A DNA stretch of 64,000 nucleotides from NCBI GenBank assembly GCA_050084515.1, contig CM114274.1, forward strand, positions 33,418,001 to 33,482,000, given 5' to 3'. Under the pieces are notes generated by a model. It was not told where the DNA came from. It searched no databases and worked only from the letters and a program-made list of their open reading frames with translations. Both the position numbers and the translations under genes were made by a program. Of the stretch, positions 11,435 through 24,108 are shown piece after piece. Source of the DNA: Blasia pusilla. Its lineage: Eukaryota > Marchantiophyta > Marchantiopsida > Blasiales. Numbering within the stretch: position 1 is the stretch's first letter; each line of letters begins with the position of its first letter.

Positions 11435-13276
11435 AACATTCATTCCTGGTGTCATCGTCCAAAAGAGCTGCATGGGCACCGTCTATGCCAATCGCTGTTG
11501 TTGCTCCGGTGGAAACTGCCTTTGATAGCTGCTTAGAAAATCGCTCGCTGATCTCGAGCACTCTAAAGTACAGAATATTAGCCTAGTTTATTTAGAATCT
11601 AACCAACTTGTTGCGCCCCAAGTCTTTGATGACAGTTTTCTAGATGTCAAAAAGACCATCGGCGTCCAGGTGATGAACAACAGGCCGGACCCCTGTTCTG
11701 TTCTACCATAATTGTTCTACTGCTATTGCTTGGGTATTTCACTCTGTTTAAGTTTCGTTCATGAGCTATCCATATGAGAATCTCAACAGCAAGGCATCAT
11801 AAAGCTGTAGTTTGTTCTGCGCAGTGCAGAGTATCGCATCTAGTTTAGTATTCTCCCGTTGAAATTTCGCATAAGACGGGATGCTTTTCTTCAGTCATGG
11901 AAGCATAGTGTTGAAAATCTCGACTCCATGCATAGAGTGGGTCGGGATCTCTGCCATGGAGGACCTGCATAGGTTCGCATAGTTACTACTGCTCGGTGAC
12001 ACTACATATTGTGTAGCAAATGCTGCTTGCTCTATTGGGGAATGTGTCATAATACGAAACGGATCCATGCTTAAGCCGTGCTAGACTGGGTAGGAAACTC
12101 CGCCCCGGAGCAGTTATGGAGTCCCTTCGAACCTTCCTAGGTTCCCAAAGTTACCATAGCTTAGTGGCGCTATATATGGTATTGCAAGTGGGGGAGTTTT
12201 TATTATGCAAAACAGATCCATGCTGAAGTCTGGCTGGTGTCATTTGGCCAGGTTGAATCGCTCTCAAGTCACATTTAGTAGGAAGATCTTTCCTCCTCGC
12301 TAGAGCTCTCCGGTGTCCGAAAGAGCAAAAATTCTAGAGGAGTGGGTGATAAAGATTATATGTCAGATCACCCAAGCGCCAGTTAGGGTTTGCGGGAGAG
12401 ACGCTTTGATGGGGACTTTTGGGGAAATAGTGGAAGAGATCATGTTGTGTAAGAGCACTTAGAGCGGCTAAGTTCGATTGGTGTAGACAGTATGAAATGA
12501 AGTCTTTCACCAAAAGACGGACCCTTCCCAAATCGACTGTGCTTTCCATCTCCGAAAACCGCTTACGTCGGTAGCTGTTAGCATAACATGACAAGGCGTT
12601 CCAAAGATTCACGGAATGATATCGACACTACGAGTCGGTCAATCGGCAGTCGGTGGTACTTTAAAGTCATCTCGCTCCCGCGGGTTGCCTTCTCTCCTGT
12701 GAGCGCAGCAAACTCCTTGCAATTGACTAGGGTAGACCTCCACAAGGGACGAGGCTGGATATGTTCTGACGGATCAGCTGTCAGGTTTTCCACAACTCCA
12801 CATAGGCCGAATCGGCTCTGCTATCAAACACTCGCCTGCAAATTAACCTACGTATACAAAGCAAAACAAAAGCAGAACAGACACCCAACCACACACACAC
12901 ACACACAGTGCTCTCGCGTGCATGATCCCACTCGCGCCCTCGCGGCCTCGGGCGCTGCCGTCTCATCGATCTCGGCTCCAACATGTGCAGAAATTGCCCG
13001 TGTCCGTCTGTCTTCGTGCGTTTGCCTGGGTCTGTGTTTGTTTGAATTCAAAACCTGCACGGGAGGCCGAGGCGCAGGCAAGTAGGAGCGGAGCGGGTGC
13101 AGGAGAGGGCGGGGCGAGGAGAGGGGAGGCATGAAGCGGGGACCGGTGGTCGGCGATTAGCGGGTCTGGTTGAAGAAGACGAGCGGAGGAGTGGAGGATA
13201 GTTGTCATCCGCCGAGGCAGACTAGGGAGACGCGGGCTGTGAAGGGGAGGAGTGAGAGGAGGCCGGAAGGATCGAG
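11435..13276. other. Intergenic region between genes A and B
   Basis: No convincing gene. It contains a diverged tandem duplication of about 168 bp: AGGTTCGCATAGTTAC at 11971 matches AGGTTCCCAAAGTTAC at 12139, with further matches on both sides. A short CA microsatellite is at 12890-12907. From about 12660 the sequence becomes GC- and CpG-rich up to the start of gene B, consistent with a promoter and 5' UTR; open frames there on both strands look like composition effects. Confidence 0.45.
12890..12907. repeat. Short (CA)n microsatellite
   Basis: Nine CA units, about 370 bp upstream of the start of gene B. Confidence 0.9.
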
Positions 13277-15622
13277 ATGGTGAAGCGAACGGGTGATAGT
13301 AGCATGACATCGCCGACGAAAGAGCAGTCGATCAAGCGACAGAAGAAGAAGAAGAGTGTTCCGGATGAGATTCTGAATGTGCTGGATGTGGTTTATTCTA
13401 AAGATTGGCAGAATTCGTTCGCTCAGGGATATGTGATCGAGGAATCCGCGATCGATGAATGCATTAACAGGGCGTTTTTTGAGAAGCTCCAGCAGGTCCA
13501 GCTGCTGAAATTCTTCCAGAAAACGGCTGCGGTGATTGCGCCGAGAGAGTTCATCGCGAACTTCATCTTAGATTGCAAGGTGGAGAAGGTTTCGAGCAAG
13601 GAGAAGAAAATCACTTACGAGTTGCCTTTCAGGAGCAAACGCACGCTAGTGCTGACACAGACGAGGTTCGCGCATATCATGGAGCTTGCGACGACCGAAA
13701 CGGAGTTGACGGACAAGGGTATGGGATTCTACACCGACATCGAATGGCTCGGGACCAGACACATTTCAGGATCGGAGACCTATTGGAGCATCAGTGAAAT
13801 CAGAGATCCCGCGATGAAAGATCTCTACAAGTACCTCACGAAGTGCGTCTTTCGCTTGGCCAGCAACATCAAGATCTCCCGAAGTCAGATTCTGCCTGTG
13901 CAGGAAGCTCTCGAAGGAACTCCGGTGGATTGGACGCAGTATCTGTGGCCGAAGTTCGTCTATGCTATCGAAAGGCTCAAGGAAAGTGGCAAGCACAACA
14001 GGGCGTGTAGATGCAATGTTGCAGCATTAGTCTCGGCTATTCTCTACGAGCATACCAATGAGTTCGGTGGGATCTGGACCCAAGCTTGGGATGCCTGGAA
14101 AGAGAGTGAGATCCCTGACAAAGTGAAAGGCTGGAACGCAATCATCAGAACATTAGGTAGGTCTGGGCGCATCGACGGAGACGGAGATGATGGCTCAAAA
14201 GTCTATGTGAAGAGGCAGAAAAAAGATAGGGCGAGGCCGCCAGCACAAGAGCAGAGTACAGACGGAGAAAAATCTCGAGCAGAGGAGATGAGAACACCCC
14301 TCATCCACAAAGACAAAGATGTGCAAGAGAGTGCAACAACGCTAGTAACGCTTTGTCAGACCAGTCCCCCACCGTTCCTTATGACTGACCCCTTTGGGAG
14401 AGGAACTGTAGGCGACTTCCTGAGTTTCAATTTCGGAGAAACCCACGAAAGGTTGATGGAAATCGGTTCCTCGGAGAATCAGAAGATGGTCGATCACTTC
14501 GTAGGGCAAGGATTGCCAGTGCCGAAACTGCCATGTTTCAGACCTCCTGAAGGGTTGAAGGATGTGAAGGTAGATGATCTATCCGCTTTGAAGCAACCCA
14601 AAGTAGGAATAGAAGATATCAGCTACTTTCAATCAGGACCAGTGCAGAGGATGATCAACCAGTTGGCTACTCACGCTTCGGTTACTAGCGATGTACTTCG
14701 AGATTTGTCACGGTACAATGGATACCTGGAGTACCATCTGTCCATCGAAAGGAAGCAGGCCCAGCTTTTCCAGAACAAGTGCTTGCATCTGGAGATCGCA
14801 AACAAAGATTTACAAACCAATTTGGAGAAAGCTACGCATGTCAGGTGTGTTACTTCTCAGCTCCAGCAGGAGTTCGAGAAGCTCAAGGACATGATTTCGC
14901 TAGCAGAGAAGGAGCATGAAGCCAAGGAACAGAAGTGGAACAAGCAGAAGAAAGAACTCGAGAAGAAAGTGAAAGATCTCCAAGTGAAAGCAGAGCAGTG
15001 GGAGGATGAGCGAAAGACCCTCGAAGCGAAGACAGCGAAGCAACAGAAAGATCTAGAGGCTAGTATCACCAACGAAGCGACCACGGCTGATCGCGTGGCA
15101 GATCTGAGAGGAAAGCTGGATAGAGCTCTGACGAAACTGAGTCAGCAGGAGTATCAGAATCACGTTGCAGAAGTGGGACAGGCAGATAAAAGATTGAAGA
15201 AAGAAGCGCAGAAGGCCAGTCTTGATATAGTCGCTGAAGTACTGGAAGCAACCAACCAGCAGATCGCTCAATGGAGCGAGAGCCTAGAAAGGAGACAGGA
15301 AATTCATGGTCTGACGAAGATCGACGATGAGGATACCGAAGAGGGTAATGAAACCGAAGAGGGTAATGAAACCGAAGAGGAGCACAAGGACGATGACTCC
15401 ATGGATGAGGATGGTAGAGGAAAGTCCAAATGCAGTTCGGATGGAGCAGACGATCAAGATTGTGCAGATGCAGACGGAGAAAATCTTCTTGAACCACTTT
15501 GTCACGGCACAGACGGGAATCGAAAGCCGAAGAGTGCTGCTTCTTCTTCTGGAGCGTCATCTAGATGCTTCTCCAGAAGCAACACCCGTGGGGAGATCTG
15601 CAGGTCAGTTCGAGGCAACTAG
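13277..15622 (+). CDS. Gene B: 781-aa paralog of gene A with coiled coil and acidic tail
   Basis: The ATG at 13277 has a favourable context (GAGATGG). Order: basic stretch (KRQKKKKS); conserved domain, residues about 35-293, with TYWSISEIRDP, ILPVQEALEGTPVDWTQYLW and ILYEHTNE, about half identical by eye to gene A; linker; VLRDLSRYNGYLEYHLSIER block from about residue 470; coiled coil to about 690 with one copy of the module (KEHEAKEQKW) also found in gene A; acidic segment built on an 18-nt repeat (15335-15380, EEGNETEEGNETEEE) followed by a Ser-rich end. It lies head-to-tail with gene A, 1.84 kb downstream. CAG followed by GTCAGT near 15611 could be a splice donor, because another frame stays open to 15764; the true C-terminus is uncertain. 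Function unknown. Confidence 0.75.
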   Translation: MVKRTGDSSMTSPTKEQSIKRQKKKKSVPDEILNVLDVVYSKDWQNSFAQGYVIEESAIDECINRAFFEKLQQVQLLKFFQKTAAVIAPREFIANFILDCKVEKVSSKEKKITYELPFRSKRTLVLTQTRFAHIMELATTETELTDKGMGFYTDIEWLGTRHISGSETYWSISEIRDPAMKDLYKYLTKCVFRLASNIKISRSQILPVQEALEGTPVDWTQYLWPKFVYAIERLKESGKHNRACRCNVAALVSAILYEHTNEFGGIWTQAWDAWKESEIPDKVKGWNAIIRTLGRSGRIDGDGDDGSKVYVKRQKKDRARPPAQEQSTDGEKSRAEEMRTPLIHKDKDVQESATTLVTLCQTSPPPFLMTDPFGRGTVGDFLSFNFGETHERLMEIGSSENQKMVDHFVGQGLPVPKLPCFRPPEGLKDVKVDDLSALKQPKVGIEDISYFQSGPVQRMINQLATHASVTSDVLRDLSRYNGYLEYHLSIERKQAQLFQNKCLHLEIANKDLQTNLEKATHVRCVTSQLQQEFEKLKDMISLAEKEHEAKEQKWNKQKKELEKKVKDLQVKAEQWEDERKTLEAKTAKQQKDLEASITNEATTADRVADLRGKLDRALTKLSQQEYQNHVAEVGQADKRLKKEAQKASLDIVAEVLEATNQQIAQWSESLERRQEIHGLTKIDDEDTEEGNETEEGNETEEEHKDDDSMDEDGRGKSKCSSDGADDQDCADADGENLLEPLCHGTDGNRKPKSAASSSGASSRCFSRSNTRGEICRSVRGN

Positions 15623-17699
15623 TCTCCACTTGAATGGAATGGGCAGAGCAGCGAGTGTCTTCCTAGTTTCCCATTCCCGACTGCGAGGACGCGCAAGCAG
15701 ATATGCGTGTCGGAGCCGTGGAATCAAGCGGAGAATTGTCAGGGGTCCAGAAACTGCTGGCTAAGATCCCCTTTACTATAGAGTTAGATTACAAAGACGA
15801 CTTACCGAACATCGGGAAGAAATAGCTTAGATAAGATTGGAAACTATTAAACTTCGGTAGAAAGCGAGCTGCACGACTCTAGAAGATTAGGTCCGAGTCG
15901 CTACCAGAGAGAAATAGATCACGTTGTGGACATCCAGTTCGACTGGTGGATCAGAAAGGGTGATTGAGAGATGTAGATCTTATCGATAGCACTCCGACGC
16001 TAGTGAGAATCCCCTGCTGCTGCAGCAGGCGTTTGCGCTCGATGTTATATCGGGATGTCACTAAAGCGAGAAGCCTGAAGACGCCGGCGATCGAGAAGTG
16101 AATGAGAAGCGGAATTTGTTTTCACCACTTAGTAGCTTGTTCGCGGCAGAATCCATCGGGTTGGTAAGGGCTTCCCGCTGAAGATCGATAGTCTCTTTCT
16201 ACTCCTTAGATGATAAGCAGGAGGGGAGGTCGTCCACATCGTATTTAACGCATAGACTTAGTTCGTGGCAGAAAGTAAAGGTCCAGGAATATTTCTGTTT
16301 CCGAGAACGGTTGTCAATCCAGGTTATTGACAGATTGTAGAAGTACATAATTGCGGGACTAGAATAGTTGCAAAGAGTAGGATGATATCCAGCTTCACTT
16401 ACATGAGCCGTGGCCAAACCGTAGATTCATTCTTTTCATTCTTAAACGACACCTCAGAGATTTGCATTCCATGGACGTGTGGAAACGTCGGGTTAGCGTG
16501 TTTCGTCACCTTTTGTTCAGTTGAACACAATGACATCGAGAGCGAGCTCTTGGATCCTACCTGCTCAGAGAAATCGAATTAGCGGGCGAATCAAGCTTAA
16601 AGTCGCTTGTTCGTCCCGATCATTTATCCATGAATTCTATTGATGTATATTATGTTCAGATTCGTCTGGAGTCCTGCTTGTTTGCAGAGTGGATGAGCTA
16701 AGAATTGTAGGTTTTTCCCGATGTGATTGATCCACGGTGTTCAGAATGTGTTTCATCTGTAGACTTAGCCGTACTGTGTGGATCGGTAGGATCTCGATTG
16801 AGCTTAATCGTTTTCGGTCCGGATGATCGGTAGCCTGGGCTGTCCCGTATCCAATCTTTTGAACATGATCGAACAGACACCGAGGAGAGTGAGGTGTAAG
16901 GATTTTGTGGAAATTTGTCGACCGAGGCAGAGTTGACCATTCGTCGGGTCATGATTGAATCGAATCGTCTCACCTTTGGTTGATTTGTAGAGTGTTCATT
17001 CATCGAAACCCAGCCGACATGGATTCGAGAACCTTTTTAAGAACTACTTGAATTTTGTGGGTATGAACGGACGTAGGCCTGCGTAAGCACAACATATGGA
17101 ACTGAAGAATCCCCCACAATAGAGGAGGAGTGTGCCGAATGAGAAGGTTGTGGTAGTGTTGCCTCTGCTGCAGTCTCACTCTCGGCTAGCGTGAAGAAGG
17201 TGACCAGGAGACGGAGTCTTCATGATTGGCTGAACTCAGTGGAGCAATCACGGCGTCTATAGGGTAGCAGCTGAAATATTGAAATGCGGCAGCCACTGAG
17301 GAGGTCATGCCGTTCACAAGCCCCACAAGCACATGTTCAGGTCACTGCACCGGTGATTGGTGACGGTGGAGTCCGCGTCACTTACTTCTTATCTGCATAC
17401 TGCCTATTCCCAAAAGCGGCATTTTAATTCCGCGATTGGCCTTCTGAGGCCTGCCAAACAAAGAAGAGAGACTCTCCACAGACAGGAACGACCTATGGAC
17501 TCATGGAGAGAGTACCTAATCAATCAGCCCGCACGATAATCCATCTCATTTGGGAGAACGCTGGTTTCAGCCGTAGCGAGGCGAGTCACATGGCGCTCAC
17601 GCGTACGGGACAACACGGTAGTACCCGAACCCCTACCCGTCTTCAGCCCCCGAGTTCCCGTTAGAAGTGCTCACCAATAACGTCTCACATGCGAACCGC
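15623..17699. other. Region downstream of gene B, no gene recognised
   Basis: Balanced composition without long conserved frames. The first 140 bases may be 3' exon or UTR of gene B. Minus-strand open frames at 16199-16417 and 16698-17003 have no recognisable motifs. CTCACATGCGAACCGCGATGTGAG near 17683-17706 is an imperfect inverted repeat close to the 3' end of the following retroelement. Confidence 0.35.
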
Positions 17700-20600
17700 G
17701 ATGTGAGACGCGAGACGGAAAGAAGAAAAAAAAAAACGAAGATGCACTTCGATAAAAACGAGTGATGGAAAACCCATCTGAAGTACAAAAGAGGGGGACT
17801 CAAAGAGTCAAAACCTGAAGGCCACAACAAGACCAGAAAAGGAAGAAGGGGGCATTCCCCCTAACGTGAAACTCACCAACAGCAGAGACAATATCAGTAA
17901 CAACAAGAGAGCTATGACTACTACTAAGTGGGCCTCTAGCGCCGGCGTCTCCCACAGCCTGAGCCCGCCGCAAAATCCCATTAGCATGGGCACGCTGCAA
18001 CGCTATGGAGACCCGCGCCTACAATACAGAATCGCAGAGTAGCTAAGGACAACCCATTTCTCGAGTGGAGATGATGGCGCGATCCGTAATGAACGAAGTC
18101 GAACCTCTCCCCCATAGCCCCATACATCTCTATGGCCAGGTGGGGATGAAGATGTGTCCTCGTAGTCGATCAGAGATATGTGTCTTCTTCGCCGCCGCCG
18201 CCGCCGCTCCTTGTAGCATTCGCCCTTGGGCCACCACTTGGGCTCGACCGCCTCCCCCAGATCTGTGACTACCACGTCCGCCACAACCACCTCACCTCAC
18301 GTGTCATGTAGAGATCGGCACGAATGAGGGAATCCCGCATGGAGTAGTGCCTCTCTCTCGCACATGGAAGCCACTCTCCGAGCAATAATGAACATGATAT
18401 CCCGCGACCGCATCGTGAGTGGCTATCCTCTCACCCCTAATCGACAGCGTGCCAAATGCACACCAAGTGGATCAGGCTCGCGACACTCGCAATGTGTCGA
18501 ACCAACCACTGATGGTTGGGGGAGGCCCAAGCGGAACCGCATCGCTGTGGTATAGGTAAGTGGTGCGATACGGAAAGCCTGGAGAAGGGGGCGCGCCCCT
18601 ACCCATGAGCCTGCCCCTTTCCGAGCAAGAGCGAATACGGGCCCTAACCTCCATGGGGATATTCCCGTCAGACATAGTGCCTCTAAAAACTGCCTCAAAG
18701 TGGGCTTCCATCAAGGAAGATTGGAGCCCAGACTGACCGGAGGTAACTAAGGAGGAGAAAGTGGGGAGAACGGCTCGGCCTCAACTCAAGGGAATCTCTA
18801 CAAGCCGTGAGTGAAGACTGAAGTGGGAAAGAGCCATCCTCGACCTGGGAGACGAGTGTAGAAGGAGCGGTCTATCTTTAACCAAAAATGGGAGCAAAGG
18901 AGGGGTGCCACTGTGGCCCAACTCCTAAAAAGCGGAGGGCGCCACTAACTCGGTCAAGAGAAGACCTACTCCACCAAAAGAAATCGGCCAAGAGGCCTGT
19001 CTACGAGCTAACTCCCCCATGGGGCACTCTAAGGAGCCGGGTCCTAGAAGATCCCCAAACACCTGCATGAGCTTCCTATCAAAGGATCTATATAGGGAAG
19101 AAAGGTGACTAGATGTCCGCAGTTCTAGTGAGGTAACCAGGTCTCACGAGCAAAACAAGAAGAGAGAATGCCGAAGGCGACTTGAGGGTCACCAATCCTC
19201 GTAAGATCATCAACGGGAGAAGATCTCGGTAAGAGCCGCCGCCACTAAAGTCGATACAAAGTCCTGGCTCCCGAGCGGTACTCCCAAGACTCGAAGCCCT
19301 CCGACAGGTCGCAAGAAGCCGTCGGGTAAATGTAGATCATCACGTAGGCCTGATGGAGACCAAGCCTTGCACTTCCCCACCTTCACCGCCAGGCCGACAC
19401 GTGCCAACTGTGGCTTTGAAAAGTGCTCGAATGCAGGGACAACCAGATCTCCGGGACCAACAATATGAGTATCATCCGCCAAATGAAGGGAACATGCAAC
19501 CCGGGAAAGCCTCCACCGTAGAAAGAACCGCTCGGTAATGAGCCACAAACAAACAACGCGCCTCCCACATGGTCACCCCGACGAGTCCCGGTAGCAGACT
19601 CCAAGACCGTGACCTCCTCCTCGAATCGACCATGGTGGAAATAGAGGGCCGAAGGGGCCCCATAGAAAGCCTGCACAAAGGGAATGAGGCTCGCCATGGG
19701 GCCACCCGCGTCCCTCAACTCTGTGAATATAGTAGCCCGAGATATCGAAGTTGAAGGCGTTCTCCACATCCACTTGGAGAACCACCCACTCTAGATGTAC
19801 ATCTAGACAAGCCCTCAAACCTAAGGCAACCGTCTCACATCCGCCGGGCGTGGCAACTCCAAACGATGCGGACTCAGATGTGACCGAAAGCCTCACGGAA
19901 TTGCAAAGCGAGAGTACGACTCACCAACCGCAAGAGCACCTCACCTATGGCAATCGGACGAATACCACCACCCTCCTTTGACAACGCCAAAAGTCGCCCG
20001 CCCCTAATACTTGGGCCATCTGCTGTTGGCACTCTCCCTCGAGCTAGGTGAGAGGCAACCAAGCAACTTTCGAGAAGCCGCTAGCGGTGTCCTCGGAAGG
20101 AAAGCAATCACGAAGGTGTTCGACATCATACAGACAAACCTCCGGCCGCAATCCTGAGAACGCCCGAGTGCCGTGCAAAGAGGGACGGGTCAAGGCATAT
20201 AGCCGTGTCGGTGGAAGTCACGTGCAAAAGTTGGAATGTCAACCGGTGGGCGAGGATGTAGCCTCGGAGGGCATCGATGGTAATGCTGAAGAAGGAGCCA
20301 TGTCCATCGGGCGAAGAGCACGTGCAGCTCGCGAGTACTCACAGGCTTGCCCGGTGTCCTACACATCGCCGCAACCTGGCTGCTCCAGGATCGTCCGCCG
20401 GAAACCAGGTGAACTACTACCGCGAATGCCACAAACTCACTCTGCAGAGACTCCCAATCACCTCCTCGAAAGCGTCTCAGACGTGCTATAACCTCTCTAT
20501 GACCGCCTTCCCTCCCGAGTGTAACAAAGACACCATCGTGGAAGGAGAAGTAGTAGGTACCAAGAGAGCTCATCCATAGGATCAAGGGCGATCCTAGCGA

Positions 20601-20950
20601 GGGGAAGGAGGAATGCGTGGCGGCGGAGGTCGTCCCGAATAGCATGGGGGATCCTATGAAACAACCTCGGCAGGGAAAACGGGTCTCAAGAGACCTATAA
20701 TCTTTGCACCCTGGTGGGACCTCAACCACTCCCATGCCTCGGAGGGGGCGATGATGCGGGAAGCACCGGAGAGCATCCATGGTCGACAAGAGGGACCACC
20801 CATCCAAATCTATCAAAGTCAGGATGTTTAGCCGCTAAGTGGTTCCGAATTCCTGAACGAGTGAAGAATTCGGGACAACATGGGCATTTAGTATCCCGAC
20901 TAGACGACCCACGGGTCCCCACACGGGGAGCCGATGCGGGTCGAGGCATG
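17700..20950 (-). pseudogene. Degenerate non-LTR retrotransposon (LINE), minus strand
   Basis: Reading downward from 20950 across several frames: a C2H2-like finger near 20886-20824 (CPCC followed by RNHLAAKH); reverse transcriptase blocks GGRLLALSKEGGGIRPIAIG (about 20000-19940), FGVATPGGCETV and QVDVENAFN (about 19860-19745), and SLHLADDTHIVGPGDL with the catalytic ADD box at 19479-19471; LPQPSVVGSTHCECREPD with a CCHC-type knuckle at about 18491-18441; then VVVADVVVTD near 18287. A finger before the RT and a CCHC knuckle plus a possible D-rich nuclease motif after it are the layout of RLE-type non-LTR elements (R2/NeSL-like) rather than of L1. Stops and frameshifts throughout show it is dead. 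Confidence 0.72.
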
Positions 20951-21875
20951 GATGCAACTCACCAAGAAGAGGACATGGCCCCCTCCAATAAAATCGACAA
21001 TCCCCCGTCAATAACAGTCCTATCATCCCCATTCGAACGAGCGGTCCTGGCAAACCACTCTCTTCCCGTCCACGGTAATGCTCCCTCTAACATAAACTCT
21101 CACCTACCGACATCACCTAGGACTTCTAGTCCCAACCCCTTCCCAAAAATAAACTCATGAATACGTAGAGTTGCTAAGAGTGTGAAAAGATCATGGGCCC
21201 TTCGAGATAAAATAGATGAGAAGAAAAGTGTATGTACGGGAGGGGTAACAAATATAAACGTGAATCGAACCAAAATGAGAAGCACATACGACAAATACGA
21301 CAAACAAGAAAGGACTTGGGAAAGGAGGGGAAGGGTGGGTGAATAGAGGACGTTACCTTGGGAAATTTCTCCAAATGACAATAAGCTAAGCCCTAATATT
21401 CACATTTGGAACCCTAATATGAACCGAATTCTAAAAAGATGAATAAAAATAAAAATACTTCACGCCATGTAGCAAGGTCCGGATCAAAACGAAGCTCTCG
21501 TCACGCTCTCCGTTTCGACATGTAGCACGTCTCTTTTTGTCCCCTACGCCCTCCGTCCTTCCTCCCGCCGTCCCCGTCCATGCCTCCCGCCGTCCCCGCC
21601 CAAAATCGCTGCCTCCGAGTCCTGAGTGTAGATAATGACGAATCCAAAGGTGAAGGACTAGACGGAAAGACGTGAGCTAGCCGCTCGGTCTGGCACGGGT
21701 GTCCGAATTATTGTTTTACTAGTATACTGCCCGTGCATAGTTACATCTGTTAACACTTCGAGTGCTTACATTACACGTGTCGGACCCAGAAGAGCCAAAA
21801 TGATACGTGTCTTCAAACCCCATCCTCCTCTTTTAATTACATACATATATTTTAGTAGGGCATGCCGTTCCCAGC
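20951..21875. other. No gene recognised
   Basis: The part up to about 21150 may still belong to the 5' end of the retroelement. The remainder is mixed sequence without motifs. Confidence 0.3.
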
Positions 21876-22190
21876 GTACCGATCAACGTCCGGGGAGAAC
21901 CGGCAACTAGAGTAAAGCTGGCCGGTTAAAATCAGTAATTGACGATGCCCGGGAAAATTAGCCGGCTAAGATTCCGACGGCATCAGAGGATATTCCGGTT
22001 AATGGATGGCCGGCATTTCTTGCGCCGGAAATGTGCCGTTTCCCGGGAGGACTACGCCGGAATATGCCAGCTGCCGGTCACATCTCCCGCATTCTGTCCG
22101 GAATGCATTTTACGGCGGTCGGTATATTGCTGGACCACTTTCAGGTGGTCGGAATACCAGATACCCCGTGAGAACCGTTAGATTCTCATG
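21876..22190. repeat. CCGG-rich repeat related to the inverted-repeat family
   Basis: GTCCGGGGAGAACCGG at about 21889-21904 is the complement of the end seen near 8535-8550, and GCCGGTTAAAAT at 21921 matches 8422. The rest is rich in CCGG and GGCCGG. The opposite end was not convincingly found, so this may be a fragment or a relative. Confidence 0.4.
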
Positions 22191-23046
<856 letters not shown>

Positions 23047-23075
23047 AATTTGTCTGACCGCCACATCTTATGTTG

Positions 23076-24068
23076 CAGCTTTACATTTTTGTGTCAGAGC
23101 TCTCTACTCTAGAGCTTTCATGTTTACACTTTCGTGACAGGTTTTAGGTTGTTTTCACTTTCGTGACAGGGTTTAGGCTTAGGATTCGGGGTCTTCTTTG
23201 CTCTCGGGTTTGGCACCCTGGCGAGTCAGAGGCCCTATTTATCGTTCTTTATCTTGATTCGGGGTCTGCTTGGCTCTCAGGTTTGGCAACAGAAAGTGAT
23301 TTAGGTCCGAGTCTTGGGTTTTCTGATTTCGGCCTTTTGCTCCGAGTCTTGGACTCTTGGCTGCCACCTTTATTTTGATGTGAACCAGTTTTGCTCTTGT
23401 CTAGAAGACGAGGCCTTGCAGCTTTACATTTTTTTGGATATTGCACTCTAGAGCTTTCATGTTTACACTTTCGTGACAGGGTTTAGGCTGTTTACACTTT
23501 CGTGACAGGGTTTAGGTTTAGGATTCGGGGTTTGCTTTGCTCTCGGGTTTGGCACCCTGGCAAGTCAGAGGCCCTATTTATCGTTCTTTATCTTGATTCG
23601 GGGTCTGCTTTGCTCTCGGGTTTAGCAACAGAAAGTGATTTAGGTCCGAGTCTTGGGTTTTCTGACTTCGACCTTTTGCTCCGAGTCTTGGACTCTTGGC
23701 TGCCACCTTTCTTTTGATGTGAACCAGTTTTGCTCTTGTCTAGAAGACGAGGCCTTGCAGCTTTACATTTTTTCGGATATTGCACTCTAGAGCTTTCATG
23801 TTTACACTTTCGTGTGAGCCTTTAGGTTTTTAGGTTTAGGTTTAGGATTGGGTTTGCTTTGCTTTGTCTGAGGTTTAGGTTTTGTCTCGGGTTTGGCACC
23901 CTGGCAAGTCAGAGGACCTATTTATCGTTCTTTATCTTGATTCGGGGTCTGCTTTGCTCTCGGGTTTGGCAACAGAAAGTGATTTAGGTCCGAGTCTTGG
24001 GTTTTCTGACTTTGGCCTTTTGCTCCGAGTCTTGGACTCTTGGCTGCCACCTTTCTTTTGAGGCCTTG
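23076..24068. repeat. Three tandem units of about 340 bp with telomere-like motifs
   Basis: Units begin at 23076, 23419 and 23758 with CAGCTTTACATTTTT. The spacing is 343 and then 339 bp; the third unit is shortened near its end. Each contains ACACTTTCGTGACAGG, GGGTTTAGG or TTTAGGTTTAGG runs (plant telomere repeat is TTTAGGG), a CTCGGGTTTGGCA phrase used twice, and AGTGATTTAGGTCCGAGTCT. Units are very similar, so the amplification is recent. The array ends about 40 bp before the ATG of the hAT pseudogene, so it may be its promoter or subterminal region. Open frames inside are recurrent shadows of the unit. Confidence 0.9.
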
Positions 24069-24108
24069 TTTAGACCTAAACCTTTGGTAACCCTTCATTG
24101 TCTGAGAT

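Noticed and set aside
23163-23785. Recurring 65-75 codon frames in the 340-bp repeat units
   Set aside because: They recur at the repeat period, start at arbitrary codons and show no protein features; they are shadows of the tandem repeat.
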